From positions 248,001 to 312,000 of the forward strand of contig CALSTO010000001.1 in NCBI GenBank assembly GCA_943789295.1: a stretch of 64,000 bases of DNA, written 5' to 3'. Source of the DNA: MAG-121220-bin8 sp002700465 (GTDB lineage: Bacteria > Bacteroidota > Bacteroidia > Flavobacteriales > Flavobacteriaceae). Made by a program: the position numbers and the translations under genes. Shown piece after piece: positions 8,779-18,900 of this stretch. The notes below the pieces were generated by a model that made no database searches, was not told the DNA's origin, and saw nothing but the letters and a program-made list of their open reading frames with translations. Each line of letters starts with the position of its first letter. The stretch's first letter is position 1.

Positions 8779-9486
8779 ATGAATAAGTATATTATTGTTC
8801 ACGATTTGGGGTTAGTAAATTATCAAGATGCTTTAGATTATCAACTGCGTTTATTTAACCAAATTATAAAAACTAAAATTCAAAATAGAAAAAACAACAC
8901 CGATATAGAAACTGAAAATCATTTAATTTTTGTGGAACATCCAAATGTGTATACTTTAGGTAAAAGTGGTGATATTAATAATTTATTGTTGAACAAAAAT
9001 GAATTAGACGACAAGAAAATTCAATTTTTCAACACAAATAGGGGAGGTGATATTACTTGTCACGGTCCAGGTCAAATTGTTTGTTATCCAATACTAGATT
9101 TAGATAATTTTTTTACTGATATTCATAAATATTTAAGATTCCTTGAAGAGATAATAATTAGAACTTTAAATGATTTTGGAATAGCCTCTGAGAGAAGTCA
9201 AAATGAAACAGGAGTTTGGATAGATCCTGATTTAGCTTTTTCTAGAAAAATATGTGCAATGGGTGTTAAGGCTAGTCGATGGGTAACAATGCATGGTTTG
9301 GCTTTAAATGTAAATAATGATTTAAGCTTTTTTGAAAATATTATCCCATGCGGAATCTCAAATAAATCTGTAACATCAATTAACAAAGAAATAGGGAAGC
9401 ATATTAGCTTAGATGAAGTCAAAAAAACAATAATTAAATATTTTGTTGAAATATTTTCTGCTAAATTAATAAAGGGAATAAACTAG
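8779..9486 (+). CDS. lipB: Octanoyl-[acyl-carrier-protein]:protein octanoyltransferase (LipB)
   Basis: Transfers octanoyl groups from ACP to lipoyl domains, the first step of endogenous lipoate synthesis. The 235-residue sequence carries the signature NRGGDITCHGPGQIVCYPIL, the catalytic lysine in KICAMGVKASRWVTMHG and the catalytic cysteine in IIPCGI. The sulfur-inserting partner LipA is also in the window at 30741-31616 but in another operon. It starts 5 bases after the YqaE-like gene. Its last 21 bases overlap the 3' end of the converging lipoprotein gene. Confidence 0.95.
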   Translation: MNKYIIVHDLGLVNYQDALDYQLRLFNQIIKTKIQNRKNNTDIETENHLIFVEHPNVYTLGKSGDINNLLLNKNELDDKKIQFFNTNRGGDITCHGPGQIVCYPILDLDNFFTDIHKYLRFLEEIIIRTLNDFGIASERSQNETGVWIDPDLAFSRKICAMGVKASRWVTMHGLALNVNNDLSFFENIIPCGISNKSVTSINKEIGKHISLDEVKKTIIKYFVEIFSAKLIKGIN

Positions 9487-11829
9487 TATTTCATTACTCT
9501 CACCAATAGAGGTTATATATTTTATTGAATTTCTGTTTTCAAACAAATCAATTTTACTAGAACCAAAAACCGGAAAGTTTGGAACTAAATCTGAATTAGA
9601 GTCAAAAAGGTATATTAGTTTTTCATCTTTATCAGTTAAAGAAATATTATCTTTCTGTTTATTATTAAAAATAATAGGGTTAGTATAATTTCCAAATTTT
9701 AATTCACTTGTTTTTCCATTAATTGTTAAAATATTCTCATTGACATGAACAAAATTATTTTTATTTGCAGTAAATAGATATTTGCTTTTGGACGGTAATG
9801 GTTTTTTGGTAATTAATCCTTTATTATTAATTTTTACAATATTATTTTTAGAATCAATTGTGGTAAATGAATTTCGATTTAAAAATATTTCATTTTCAAT
9901 ATTATTAAGATCATTTTTAATTCTAATATTTCCTCTTCTGTCAGTAATCTTAAGTTTATTGTTAATGTTGAATATTAAATAATCTTTTTTGCCAATTCTA
10001 AAATGTTTTGGATTTTTTCTTTGAATTCCATTAATATTCTTTTTATTAAACCCTTTGACATTCTTCATTTTAGAATCTAATATTTTAATTTCATTGTCAA
10101 ATAATAAGAACCTGTAGTTTTTTACTTTATCGTAATCAAAGACAGTCAAGCCTAAACTATTTTTATTATTTATTTTTTTAACCAGATTTCCATTCTTATC
10201 AATTATTTGAAAATTATTTTCAGTATTGAAAGCATATTGTAACCTGCCATTTTTGTAAAGATCAACCTGATAAATTTCTCCAATAATTCTAGAGCCTATA
10301 TTTTCTTTCCAAATTAATTTGCCATCTAAAGATATTAGGTATAATATGTTGTTTATGTCCTGTGTTATAATTTCTTTTTTCTTTGTTATGTAGTTCGTAA
10401 CAAATTTGGGAGTTAAGTTTATGGGGTTATCTATTTTAAAACTAAAGTCTAAGTTTATTCCATTTTTTTTATTTTCTTCGACAGATTTTACAGTACTAAA
10501 TGAGTTGTAAATTATATTATCATCTAATCTTATATGATTGATTAAGTATGGGAATTTCTCTTTAGAAATATTGATTGATTCTAAAGTTTTTATTTTCGAA
10601 TTTTTTAAGTCATAAACTTTTAAATAATTACTTTTTTCTGGAATTTCTTTAAAAGCCTGATTAAACTTGTTTTCATTTATGATAGTTGATGAATTTGAAA
10701 TATTTATAATTAATTTTTCTAAACTATTTTCAGATTTACTAATAACTAGTTTATCTTCAATAACACTAGCGTAATTTTGTTTTAATTTATAATTTATAAA
10801 TTTCAAGTATCTATAGTCAATAATGGGATTTCTTAACTTGTGTACTTTATAACTTCTATAATTATAACTGTCTTCACTATTTTTTATAATCTCATTATTT
10901 AAAAATAATTTATCTTCAAAATTAACTAGAAGTATTGAATCAAGTTTATTTTTTAAAAGTCCAAATTCATTGATTTCAAACAAAATAGAGTCCTTTTTAA
11001 GTGCATTTATTTTTTTTATTGATTCGTTTTTTTCAAAATTTTCCAGGTACTTATAATAATTAAAACCAATTCTTTGAAAATCTGAAAAATTATTAGGAAT
11101 TATGTTAGTAAAATTACTTTTACTAGATTTTATTCCATTTAAATAGGAAATTTCTTTAGGAATTGAATCGTTTTGAAATGCTAAACCGTTTAAGGTTAAT
11201 CCGTTTTGATTTAAATCAATATCGTATTGAATCCAATTTGATAATTTAGTTATATTAAATAAGCTAAGAAGCTCTTCATTTTCAATGTAACTTTTAAAAT
11301 TATTTGAAATGAAAAGTGCAATTTCTGAACTTGAAATATTGTAAAGTTTTTTTAAATCGCTTGATTTTTCTTTAAAAACAAGATTTGATTTTCTTATTGA
11401 ATTCTCAACAAGTAATTTACTTTCAGACTCAATGTTAATATTATTTTTTTTGGTTACGAATTTATACTTTTTTTTATTTCCTATTTTTTTAATAATTGAA
11501 CCATCATATAAAATTGAATCGATAACTTCGGCGGAGCGGATATTTTTATTATTGGACTTTGTGAAATAAATAGGAACAATTTTTTTCTTTCCTATTTTGT
11601 GATAACTAATTAGCACTTCATCTTTCCCATAATCTCTTAAAATTGAATCAATTTTTACATTAATGAGATTATTAAAATTTTGACTAAATCTTTCAGCATT
11701 ACTACTCGAATGGTATTTGATAAGTATTAATGGATTAGTTGGAACAAAATCAATTAGACTAGTATATTTTTTTTCATTTTGACATCCAATAAATATAAAT
11801 GTCAGTATTAATAATATTTTCTTTTTCAT
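9466..11829 (-). CDS. Unrecognised large lipoprotein with probable beta-propeller-like C-terminus
   Basis: A 787-residue predicted lipoprotein (signal MKKKILLILTFIFIGCQNEK, lipobox cysteine at 16). I do not recognise a named family with certainty. The N-terminal part, starting TSLIDFVPTNPLILIKYHSS, resembles the DUF3352-type proteins that open with a similar 'levels of a state' segment. From about residue 500 there are repeated short blade-like motifs such as SLDGKLIWKENIG, IIDKNGNLVKKI, ITDRRGNIRIK and IDSKNNIVKI, which suggests a beta-propeller similar to PQQ or WD-like repeats. Extremely rich in Asn, Lys, Ile and Ser. It lies directly downstream of rnhB and is probably co-transcribed with it. 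It overlaps lipB tail-to-tail by 21 bp. Confidence 0.6.
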   Translation of the reverse strand: MKKKILLILTFIFIGCQNEKKYTSLIDFVPTNPLILIKYHSSSNAERFSQNFNNLINVKIDSILRDYGKDEVLISYHKIGKKKIVPIYFTKSNNKNIRSAEVIDSILYDGSIIKKIGNKKKYKFVTKKNNINIESESKLLVENSIRKSNLVFKEKSSDLKKLYNISSSEIALFISNNFKSYIENEELLSLFNITKLSNWIQYDIDLNQNGLTLNGLAFQNDSIPKEISYLNGIKSSKSNFTNIIPNNFSDFQRIGFNYYKYLENFEKNESIKKINALKKDSILFEINEFGLLKNKLDSILLVNFEDKLFLNNEIIKNSEDSYNYRSYKVHKLRNPIIDYRYLKFINYKLKQNYASVIEDKLVISKSENSLEKLIINISNSSTIINENKFNQAFKEIPEKSNYLKVYDLKNSKIKTLESINISKEKFPYLINHIRLDDNIIYNSFSTVKSVEENKKNGINLDFSFKIDNPINLTPKFVTNYITKKKEIITQDINNILYLISLDGKLIWKENIGSRIIGEIYQVDLYKNGRLQYAFNTENNFQIIDKNGNLVKKINNKNSLGLTVFDYDKVKNYRFLLFDNEIKILDSKMKNVKGFNKKNINGIQRKNPKHFRIGKKDYLIFNINNKLKITDRRGNIRIKNDLNNIENEIFLNRNSFTTIDSKNNIVKINNKGLITKKPLPSKSKYLFTANKNNFVHVNENILTINGKTSELKFGNYTNPIIFNNKQKDNISLTDKDEKLIYLFDSNSDLVPNFPVFGSSKIDLFENRNSIKYITSIGESNEILVYSLY

Positions 11830-11870
11830 AAAAATTATAAAGTAAAAGTAATGAACAATTTTTTTTTAAT

Positions 11871-12443
11871 TTATAACAACTTAAATTTTTTTCTGTGATG
11901 TTTAGTTATGCCATATTTTGATATAGCCATTCTATGATGTTTAGTCGGATATCCTTTGTTTTTGTCCCATTGATATGACGGAAATTTTTTTGATAGTGAA
12001 AGCATTAATTCATCTCTTGATGTTTTTGCAAGTATTGAAGCAGCAGCTATATTCATGTATTTAGCATCTCCTTTTATAATACATTTAAACGGTATTTTAC
12101 TTTTTGAATTAAATCTATTTCCATCGACAATTACAAATTCGGGAACAATTTTTAAATTTTCAACAGCTTTATTCATAGCTAAAATTGAAGCGTTTAAAAT
12201 ATTGATTTCCTCTATTATTTGTACAGGTACATGAACTATTGAATAATCTATTGCCTTTTCAATTATTATTTTTTTTAAATCATTTCTTTTTGATTCTGAA
12301 AGTTTTTTTGAGTCATTTAGTTCTTGGTTTTTAAAGTCTTTTGGTAATATTACTGCTGCCGCGGTTACTGGACCAGCCAAACATCCTCTACCAACTTCAT
12401 CTGTTCCGCATTCGATATATTTTGAATATGAATTAATAAGCAT
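11871..12443 (-). CDS. rnhB: Ribonuclease HII
   Basis: Cleaves RNA in RNA-DNA hybrids, including single ribonucleotides left in DNA. The 190-residue protein has the catalytic motif ECGTDEVGRGCLAGPV near the N-terminus (DE acidic pair), VIVDGNR, the DAKYMNIAAASILAKTSRD signature and the GYPTKHHRMAI motif, all expected for RNase HII. It is divergent from the porin gene over a gap of about 80 bp and is followed by the unrecognised lipoprotein gene. Confidence 0.95.
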   Translation of the reverse strand: MLINSYSKYIECGTDEVGRGCLAGPVTAAAVILPKDFKNQELNDSKKLSESKRNDLKKIIIEKAIDYSIVHVPVQIIEEINILNASILAMNKAVENLKIVPEFVIVDGNRFNSKSKIPFKCIIKGDAKYMNIAAASILAKTSRDELMLSLSKKFPSYQWDKNKGYPTKHHRMAISKYGITKHHRKKFKLL

Positions 12444-12522
12444 ATATGACTTTAAATAAATTTAAGAAATAATTAAAAAAATAAATGAAATGAAATGAAT
12501 AACTTTGAGTCAAATATAAAGT

Positions 12523-14445
12523 ATGAAGTTATATTACTTTTTTTTTATCTTATTATTCTCAGTCAACACTTCGCTTTGTCAGGAATCAAATTTAATTGAT
12601 TCTTTTAGGAATACTGTTGGTCTTGAAAAAGATTCAATAGCTAAAAAAAATTTAGCATCCATAAAGCAGTATTTGATATTTAAAAATCATAGTGATACAA
12701 CATATGTAGACACTTCATTAACTATTAAAAAATTTTATAAATTTAATTTTTTAAGAAATGATAATCTTGAGAAATTAAAGTTTTCAAATTTAGGTCAAAC
12801 ATATAATTCACTCACTTCAAATTTTCAAAACTCTTCATTACCAGCTTTTAGTTTTACTTCAAAACAGGACATATATTTAAAATCTAACAAGGTTAATTAT
12901 TATTATGTCCCTACTCCCTTAACTGAACTTTTATTTAAATCAGTTATGAAACAAGGTCAGTTTACCGATGTATTATTTTCTACAAATACATCTGAAAATT
13001 TTAATTTTTCTATTGGTTTTAAAGGGATGAGGTCACTAGGTAACTACCAAAATATATTGTCAGGCCTAAAGCAATTTGTTTTTTCCTCTAACTATAATTC
13101 AAAAAATGAGAAGTATAGTTTAAGAACACATTATGTGAGTCAAAACATAGAAAACAGAGAGAATGGTGGATTAACAAATGCTTCTATTTTAAATTTCGAA
13201 TCAGAAGATAATTTGTTTTCCGAAAGATCTAAGCTTTCAGTAAAATTTGAAAATGCAACTAATTATTTTTTAAATAAACGATATTTTTTTGATCAAAACA
13301 TCTTGTTGTTTAAACTAAAAAACTCAAATACATTTTCTTTAGGTCATGTCTTTGAATATGAAACTATGTATAACTCGTTTGAGCAAGCTGAGCCAACTGA
13401 TTATTATGGTTCTTCCTCTATTTCAATTTCAGACAAAACAGAACTTAAGACTATTTCGAATACTTTATATACAAATTTAAAATCTAAGTTTTTTGGAAAT
13501 ATAACGGTCTCCTATTTAAACTATAATTATAATTATAAAACAAATGCGTTAAGCACAAATTATAAGGGATTTAAAGAAAATGAAAATTTACTTTCTTTTT
13601 CTTTAAAAAAATCAATTTTCAATCATAAAATAAGCGGAAAATTCTCAAAAAATTTATTTGGAACTAGAATTGGAGATCTTATTAATTTTAAACTGGATTC
13701 TAATAATTATTCAAATTTTAATTATTCAATTGGTTTGGATATTATTAGTAAGCACCCTGGTTTTAATTTTGAGTTATTTGACAGCGCATACAATGATATT
13801 GGCTGGGACAAAGAATTGAATCTGTTAAAGATCAAAAATTTATTTTTAATACTCAATTCCAATTCATTTGGATCATTAAGTTTAGACTACCGTTTGATAG
13901 ATAATTTAACCTATTTTGAATTATTAAATAATGATACTATTAATAATGAAGGAGATACTAATTTGATTCCTAATGTCAATCAATATTTAAATACTTTAAA
14001 ATATTTAAAATTTAAATGGCAAAAAGAAATTAGATTTGGAAAATTTGCTTTAGATAACTCAATTGTTTATCAATCAGTAAATCAGGACAAAAAAGTTTTA
14101 AATTTACCTGACTTTATAACTAGAAATACTTTTTATTATTCAAATAATGTGTTTAAAAAGGCAATGTACCTTCAAACAGGCATCTCTTTTAAATATTTTT
14201 CAAAATTCTATGCTAATGAATATAATCCTTTAGTTAGTTCATTTCACATTCAGTCTGAAAAGCAAATTGGGGGATTTCCTATGATAGATATTTTTGTGAA
14301 TGCAAAAATCCAACAAACAAGATTGTATTTTAAAGCAGAACATATAAACTCATCAACAACTGGAAATAATTTTTATTCCTCTCCATCTTATCCTTATAGA
14401 GATTTTTTAATAAGATTTGGACTAGTTTGGAATTTTTTCAATTAG
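12523..14445 (+). CDS. Putative outer-membrane porin (Porin_10 family)
   Basis: A 640-residue exported protein with a signal peptide (MKLYYFFFILLFSVNTSLCQ). The sequence is dominated by alternating hydrophobic and polar strands with many aromatic girdle residues and ends in LIRFGLVWNFFN, typical of an outer-membrane beta-barrel with a C-terminal aromatic. Length, the opening after the signal and the position next to rnhB fit the Bacteroidota 'putative porin' family (Porin_10). The substrate cannot be deduced. Only 3 bases separate its stop from the stop of gltD, which converges on it. Confidence 0.75.
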   Translation: MKLYYFFFILLFSVNTSLCQESNLIDSFRNTVGLEKDSIAKKNLASIKQYLIFKNHSDTTYVDTSLTIKKFYKFNFLRNDNLEKLKFSNLGQTYNSLTSNFQNSSLPAFSFTSKQDIYLKSNKVNYYYVPTPLTELLFKSVMKQGQFTDVLFSTNTSENFNFSIGFKGMRSLGNYQNILSGLKQFVFSSNYNSKNEKYSLRTHYVSQNIENRENGGLTNASILNFESEDNLFSERSKLSVKFENATNYFLNKRYFFDQNILLFKLKNSNTFSLGHVFEYETMYNSFEQAEPTDYYGSSSISISDKTELKTISNTLYTNLKSKFFGNITVSYLNYNYNYKTNALSTNYKGFKENENLLSFSLKKSIFNHKISGKFSKNLFGTRIGDLINFKLDSNNYSNFNYSIGLDIISKHPGFNFELFDSAYNDIGWDKELNLLKIKNLFLILNSNSFGSLSLDYRLIDNLTYFELLNNDTINNEGDTNLIPNVNQYLNTLKYLKFKWQKEIRFGKFALDNSIVYQSVNQDKKVLNLPDFITRNTFYYSNNVFKKAMYLQTGISFKYFSKFYANEYNPLVSSFHIQSEKQIGGFPMIDIFVNAKIQQTRLYFKAEHINSSTTGNNFYSSPSYPYRDFLIRFGLVWNFFN

Positions 14446-14448
14446 ATT

Positions 14449-15909
14449 TTAACTAACAGTAGGTAAATCTCCTGTTTCTTTTGTTTCTAGCTTAGAATGC
14501 CCCATTAGATATTTGTCAACTTGGTAAGCTGCTTCCCTTCCCTCTGAAATTGCCCAAACAATTAAAGACTGTCCTCTTCTCATATCTCCAGCTGAAAATA
14601 TATTAGAAACACTAGTTTGATACATATTAGTTACTATCTGATTACTGGTATTAGTTTCTAAATTTAGTTTATCAATTAAATCAGGTTCGTGACCTGTAAA
14701 ACCTAAAGCAAGTAATGCTAAATCACAAGGCCATAATTTTTCTGATCCTTCAATTTCTTTTAATTTTGGTCTCTCTCCTTCTTTTTTAATCCACTCAACT
14801 TCAATAGTTTTAAGACTTTTTACTTTTCCGTTTTCATCACCAATAAATTCTTTTGTAAGTATACTCCATTCTCTGTGAATACCTTCTTCATGTGATGAAG
14901 TCGTCTTTAGCTTGAATGGCCAATAGGGCCAAGGATTTTCATTTGTTCTGTTTTCACTTGGTTTTGACATTATCTCAAAATTTGTAACAGATTTAGCTTC
15001 CTGACGATTAGAGGTTCCAATACAATCCGAGCCAGTATCACCGCCTCCAATAACTATTACATTTTTATCTTTGGCGTTTAAAGGTTCAGAAGCTGTATTT
15101 AAGCCGTCTACAACTTCATTTTGAAGTTTTAAAAAATCCATAGCTTGTTTAACACCATCTAAATCCGATCCTTTTATTGGTAAGTTTCTTTTAATTGTTG
15201 CTCCACCACAAAGTACTATTGAATCATATTTTTTTAAATTTTCAACAGAATAGTTTTTTCCAACTTCTTTGTCAGTAAAAAAATTAATTCCCTCTTCTTC
15301 AAGAATAGATAGTCTCCGATCAATAATATTCTTTTCCATTTTAAAATCAGGGATACCATACCTCAATAAACCACCAATTTTAGAATCTCGTTCATATACA
15401 TCAACATAGTGGCCAGCTTTATTTAATTGTTGTGCCGCTGCCAAACCAGCTGGACCAGATCCAACAACTGCGATTTTCTTTCCTGTTCTATTTGAAGGAG
15501 GATTAGCTTTTATCCAACCTTCTTCAAAACCTCTTTCAACTATATACTTTTCAATCATTTCAATTGAAACGGGTGGATTAATAATTCCTAAAACACATGC
15601 TGCTTCACATGGGGCTGGACAAAGTCGTCCGGTGAATTCAGGAAAATTATTGGTCGAATGTAATATGTACAAAGCTTTTTCCCATTCATTATTGTAAACT
15701 GCATCATTAAAATCAGGAATTAAATTTCCTAAAGGACATCCACTATGGCAAAATGGAACACCACAATCCATACATCTTCCACCTTGTTCTTTTAATTTTT
15801 CATCTGAGGGTTTTAAAGTAAATTCTTTATAATTTTTAACTCTCTTTTTTACAGGAACTAATCCTTCCTCAGTTCTTTCAAATTCTATAAAACCTTTTAA
15901 TTTACCCAT
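14449..15909 (-). CDS. gltD: Glutamate synthase (NADPH) small subunit
   Basis: The 486-residue beta subunit passes electrons from NADPH through FAD to the large subunit. Cysteine clusters CMDCGVPFCHSGCPLGN and CPAPCEAACVLGI form the N-terminal [4Fe-4S] domain. GSGPAGLAAAQQL is the FAD Rossmann motif and GGGDTGSDC the NADPH site. It starts 5 bases after gltB on the same strand, so the two subunits come from one transcript. With GltB it converts 2-oxoglutarate and glutamine into two glutamates, the main ammonium-assimilation route at low nitrogen. Confidence 0.96.
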   Translation of the reverse strand: MGKLKGFIEFERTEEGLVPVKKRVKNYKEFTLKPSDEKLKEQGGRCMDCGVPFCHSGCPLGNLIPDFNDAVYNNEWEKALYILHSTNNFPEFTGRLCPAPCEAACVLGIINPPVSIEMIEKYIVERGFEEGWIKANPPSNRTGKKIAVVGSGPAGLAAAQQLNKAGHYVDVYERDSKIGGLLRYGIPDFKMEKNIIDRRLSILEEEGINFFTDKEVGKNYSVENLKKYDSIVLCGGATIKRNLPIKGSDLDGVKQAMDFLKLQNEVVDGLNTASEPLNAKDKNVIVIGGGDTGSDCIGTSNRQEAKSVTNFEIMSKPSENRTNENPWPYWPFKLKTTSSHEEGIHREWSILTKEFIGDENGKVKSLKTIEVEWIKKEGERPKLKEIEGSEKLWPCDLALLALGFTGHEPDLIDKLNLETNTSNQIVTNMYQTSVSNIFSAGDMRRGQSLIVWAISEGREAAYQVDKYLMGHSKLETKETGDLPTVS

Positions 15910-15914
15910 AGCAA

Positions 15915-18900
15915 CTATTTGATTATTTCTGTAATTTTTTCTTTTGCCATTTTCTCTAGTGCTAATTTATACTCTGTTGGCATAATTTTTATTATATTCT
16001 TAGACTCTTTTTCCCAATTATTTAAAAACCTTTCCGCTATCTTACTTGATGTATATGTAAAATGATTTTCAATTAATTTTTTTACTAAATCTAAGTCTTG
16101 ATTTGAAGGGTTTTCAAATTCAATCATTTCTTGATTAAAATTTCTTTTATCATACTTTTTTGATTTGTAAATATAAGCTACACCTCCGCTCATTCCTGCT
16201 GCAAAATTTCTTCCAATATCTCCTAGAATAATTGCAGTTCCTCCAGTCATATATTCACAGCCGTGATCTCCTACTCCCTCAACTACCGCAGTCGCACCAG
16301 AATTTCTAACACAGAATCTTTCTCCAGCTATCCCATTTATATAAGCCTCGCCAGCAGTGGCCCCGTACAATGCCACATTACCAGTTATTACATTTTCTTC
16401 AGATTTAAAACTAGCCTCTTTTGGAACTTTTACTATGATTTTGGATCCTGAAAGACCTTTTCCAAAATAATCATTAGTATTACCACTGACTGTTAGTGTT
16501 AGCCCATGAGCTCCAAAAGCACCAAAACTTTGTCCAGCTGCTCCTTTGAAATTTAGTTTTAATGTGTCTTTAGGAAGACCTTTAGCTCCATATAATTTAG
16601 AAATTTCATTACTAACAATAGTTCCTACGGTTCTATCTGTATTTTTAATTTCATAAGAAAGACTCATCTTAACTTTCTTTTCAATTGCTAACTTGGCTTC
16701 TTTTAATATTGTAAAATCTAATACATTTTCTAAATTATGATCTTGTTTAGTATTATTTTTTAATGGAGTGTTTTTAGGAACATCAGGCTTGTACAAAATC
16801 TTGGATAAATTAATTCCCTTTGTTTTGTAATTCTTCACAGCATCTTCCATATTAATTTTTTGACTTTGTCCTACCATTTCATCTACAGTTCTAAAACCAA
16901 GTTTAGACATGATTTCTCTTAATTCCTGAGCAACAAAATACATGAAATTGATTACATGCTCTGGTTTTCCTTTAAAGTTTTTTCTTAACTCAGGATCTTG
17001 AGTCGCAATTCCCACCGGACATGTATTTAAATGGCAAGCTCTCATCATAATACAACCTGATGCAACAAGTGGGGCTGTCGAAAATCCAAATTCTTCTGCT
17101 CCTAACAAACAGGCGATAGCAACATCTCTTCCTGTTTTAAGTTGACCATCACACTCCATAACAACTCTTCCTCTAAGATTGTTCATTACTAAAGTTTGTT
17201 GAGCTTCAGCAATTCCTAGTTCCCAAGGTAAGCCAGCATGCTTTAATGAAGTAAGTGGGGATGCTCCTGTTCCACCATCAAATCCAGAAATTAGTATTAC
17301 ATCGGCTTTTGCTTTTGCAACACCAGCTGCAATAGTACCCACACCAACTTCAGATACTAATTTTACATTAATTCTTGCTTCTCTATTAGCATTTTTTAAA
17401 TCATATATTAATTGAGATAAATCTTCAATAGAGTAAATATCGTGATGGGGTGGGGGAGAAATTAATCCAACGTATGGAGTTGAATTTCTAACTTCAGCGA
17501 TCATTGGATTTACTTTTGGACCAGGCAGTTGCCCTCCTTCTCCAGGTTTAGCTCCTTGCGCCATCTTTATTTGAATCTCTTTTGCAGTACTTAAATAGTG
17601 TGAGCTTACTCCAAATCTTCCGGATGCCACTTGTTTTATAGCACTATTTTTCCAAACACCATTTTTTTCTTTTTTATATCTGTTGGAATCCTCGCCACCT
17701 TCTCCAGAGTTACTTTTGCCACCAATACTATTCATTGCAATTGCAAGATTTTCGTGTGCTTCTTTACTAATAGACCCGTAAGACATTGCGCCAGTTTTGA
17801 ATCTTTTTACAATTTCAGTCCAAGGCTCTACTTCTTCAATCGGAATTGGATCAAAATCAACAAGTTTGAACATTCCTCTTAATGTCATTAATTGCTTGCT
17901 TTGCTCGTTAATTAAATCAGAATAAACTTTATAGGTATCGTACTTATCTTCTTTTACAGCTTGTTGAAGTTTTGAAATTGTTGATGGATTCAACATGTGA
18001 GCTTCACCATTTCTTCTCCACCTGTAATTACCTCCAATTTCTAAACTGACAAACTTATTTTTATTTGTAAAGGCTTCTAAATGCCTAGATGAAAGTTCTT
18101 TTTCTAAACTGTAAAGACCAATACCTTCTATTCTTGTAGGTGTATTTGAAAAATATTTTTCAGTAAAACTTTCTCTTAATCCTAAGGCTTCAAAAATTTG
18201 AGCTCCTCTATAAGAATGAAGGGTTGATATTCCGATTTTATTCATTACTTTCAAAATACCCTTATCAATCGCTTTATTGTAATTATTAATCGAATCTTTC
18301 AAAGATTGTTTTCCAAAAAAATCATTTTTGTGATGGTGCTCTATAATTTCATTAACTAGATATGGATTAATTGCACTAGCTCCATAACCAAATAGCATTG
18401 AAAAGTGATGAGGTTCTCTGGGTTCAGATGATTCAATTACAATTCCAAATTTAGATCTTTTTTTGGCTTTCATTAAAACATGATGAACATTTGAACACGC
18501 TAAAAGAATTGGGATTGCACCCCTGTCTTTTGAAATCCCGCGATCACTAATTATTATAATATTATAACCTTGGTCAACAAATGAATTCACATCATCAACC
18601 ATTTTATCTAACGCCTCTTCAATTCCATTGTGACCTTTAATAACATCATACAATGCACTAACTGAGGCAGTTTTAAAGTTTTTATTTTTAATAAACTTTA
18701 TTTTGTCTAAGTCTTCGTTAGAAATAATAGGATTATTTATTTTTAATTTCTTACAATGATCAGGAACTATGTCAAAAATATTGAAATCACTTCCAATACC
18801 AAGGCCAGTATCTGTAACAATTTCTTCTCTAATTCCATCAAGTGGGGGGTTGGTTACCTGAGCAAATAATTGTTTGAAGTAATTAAATAATAATTGTGGT

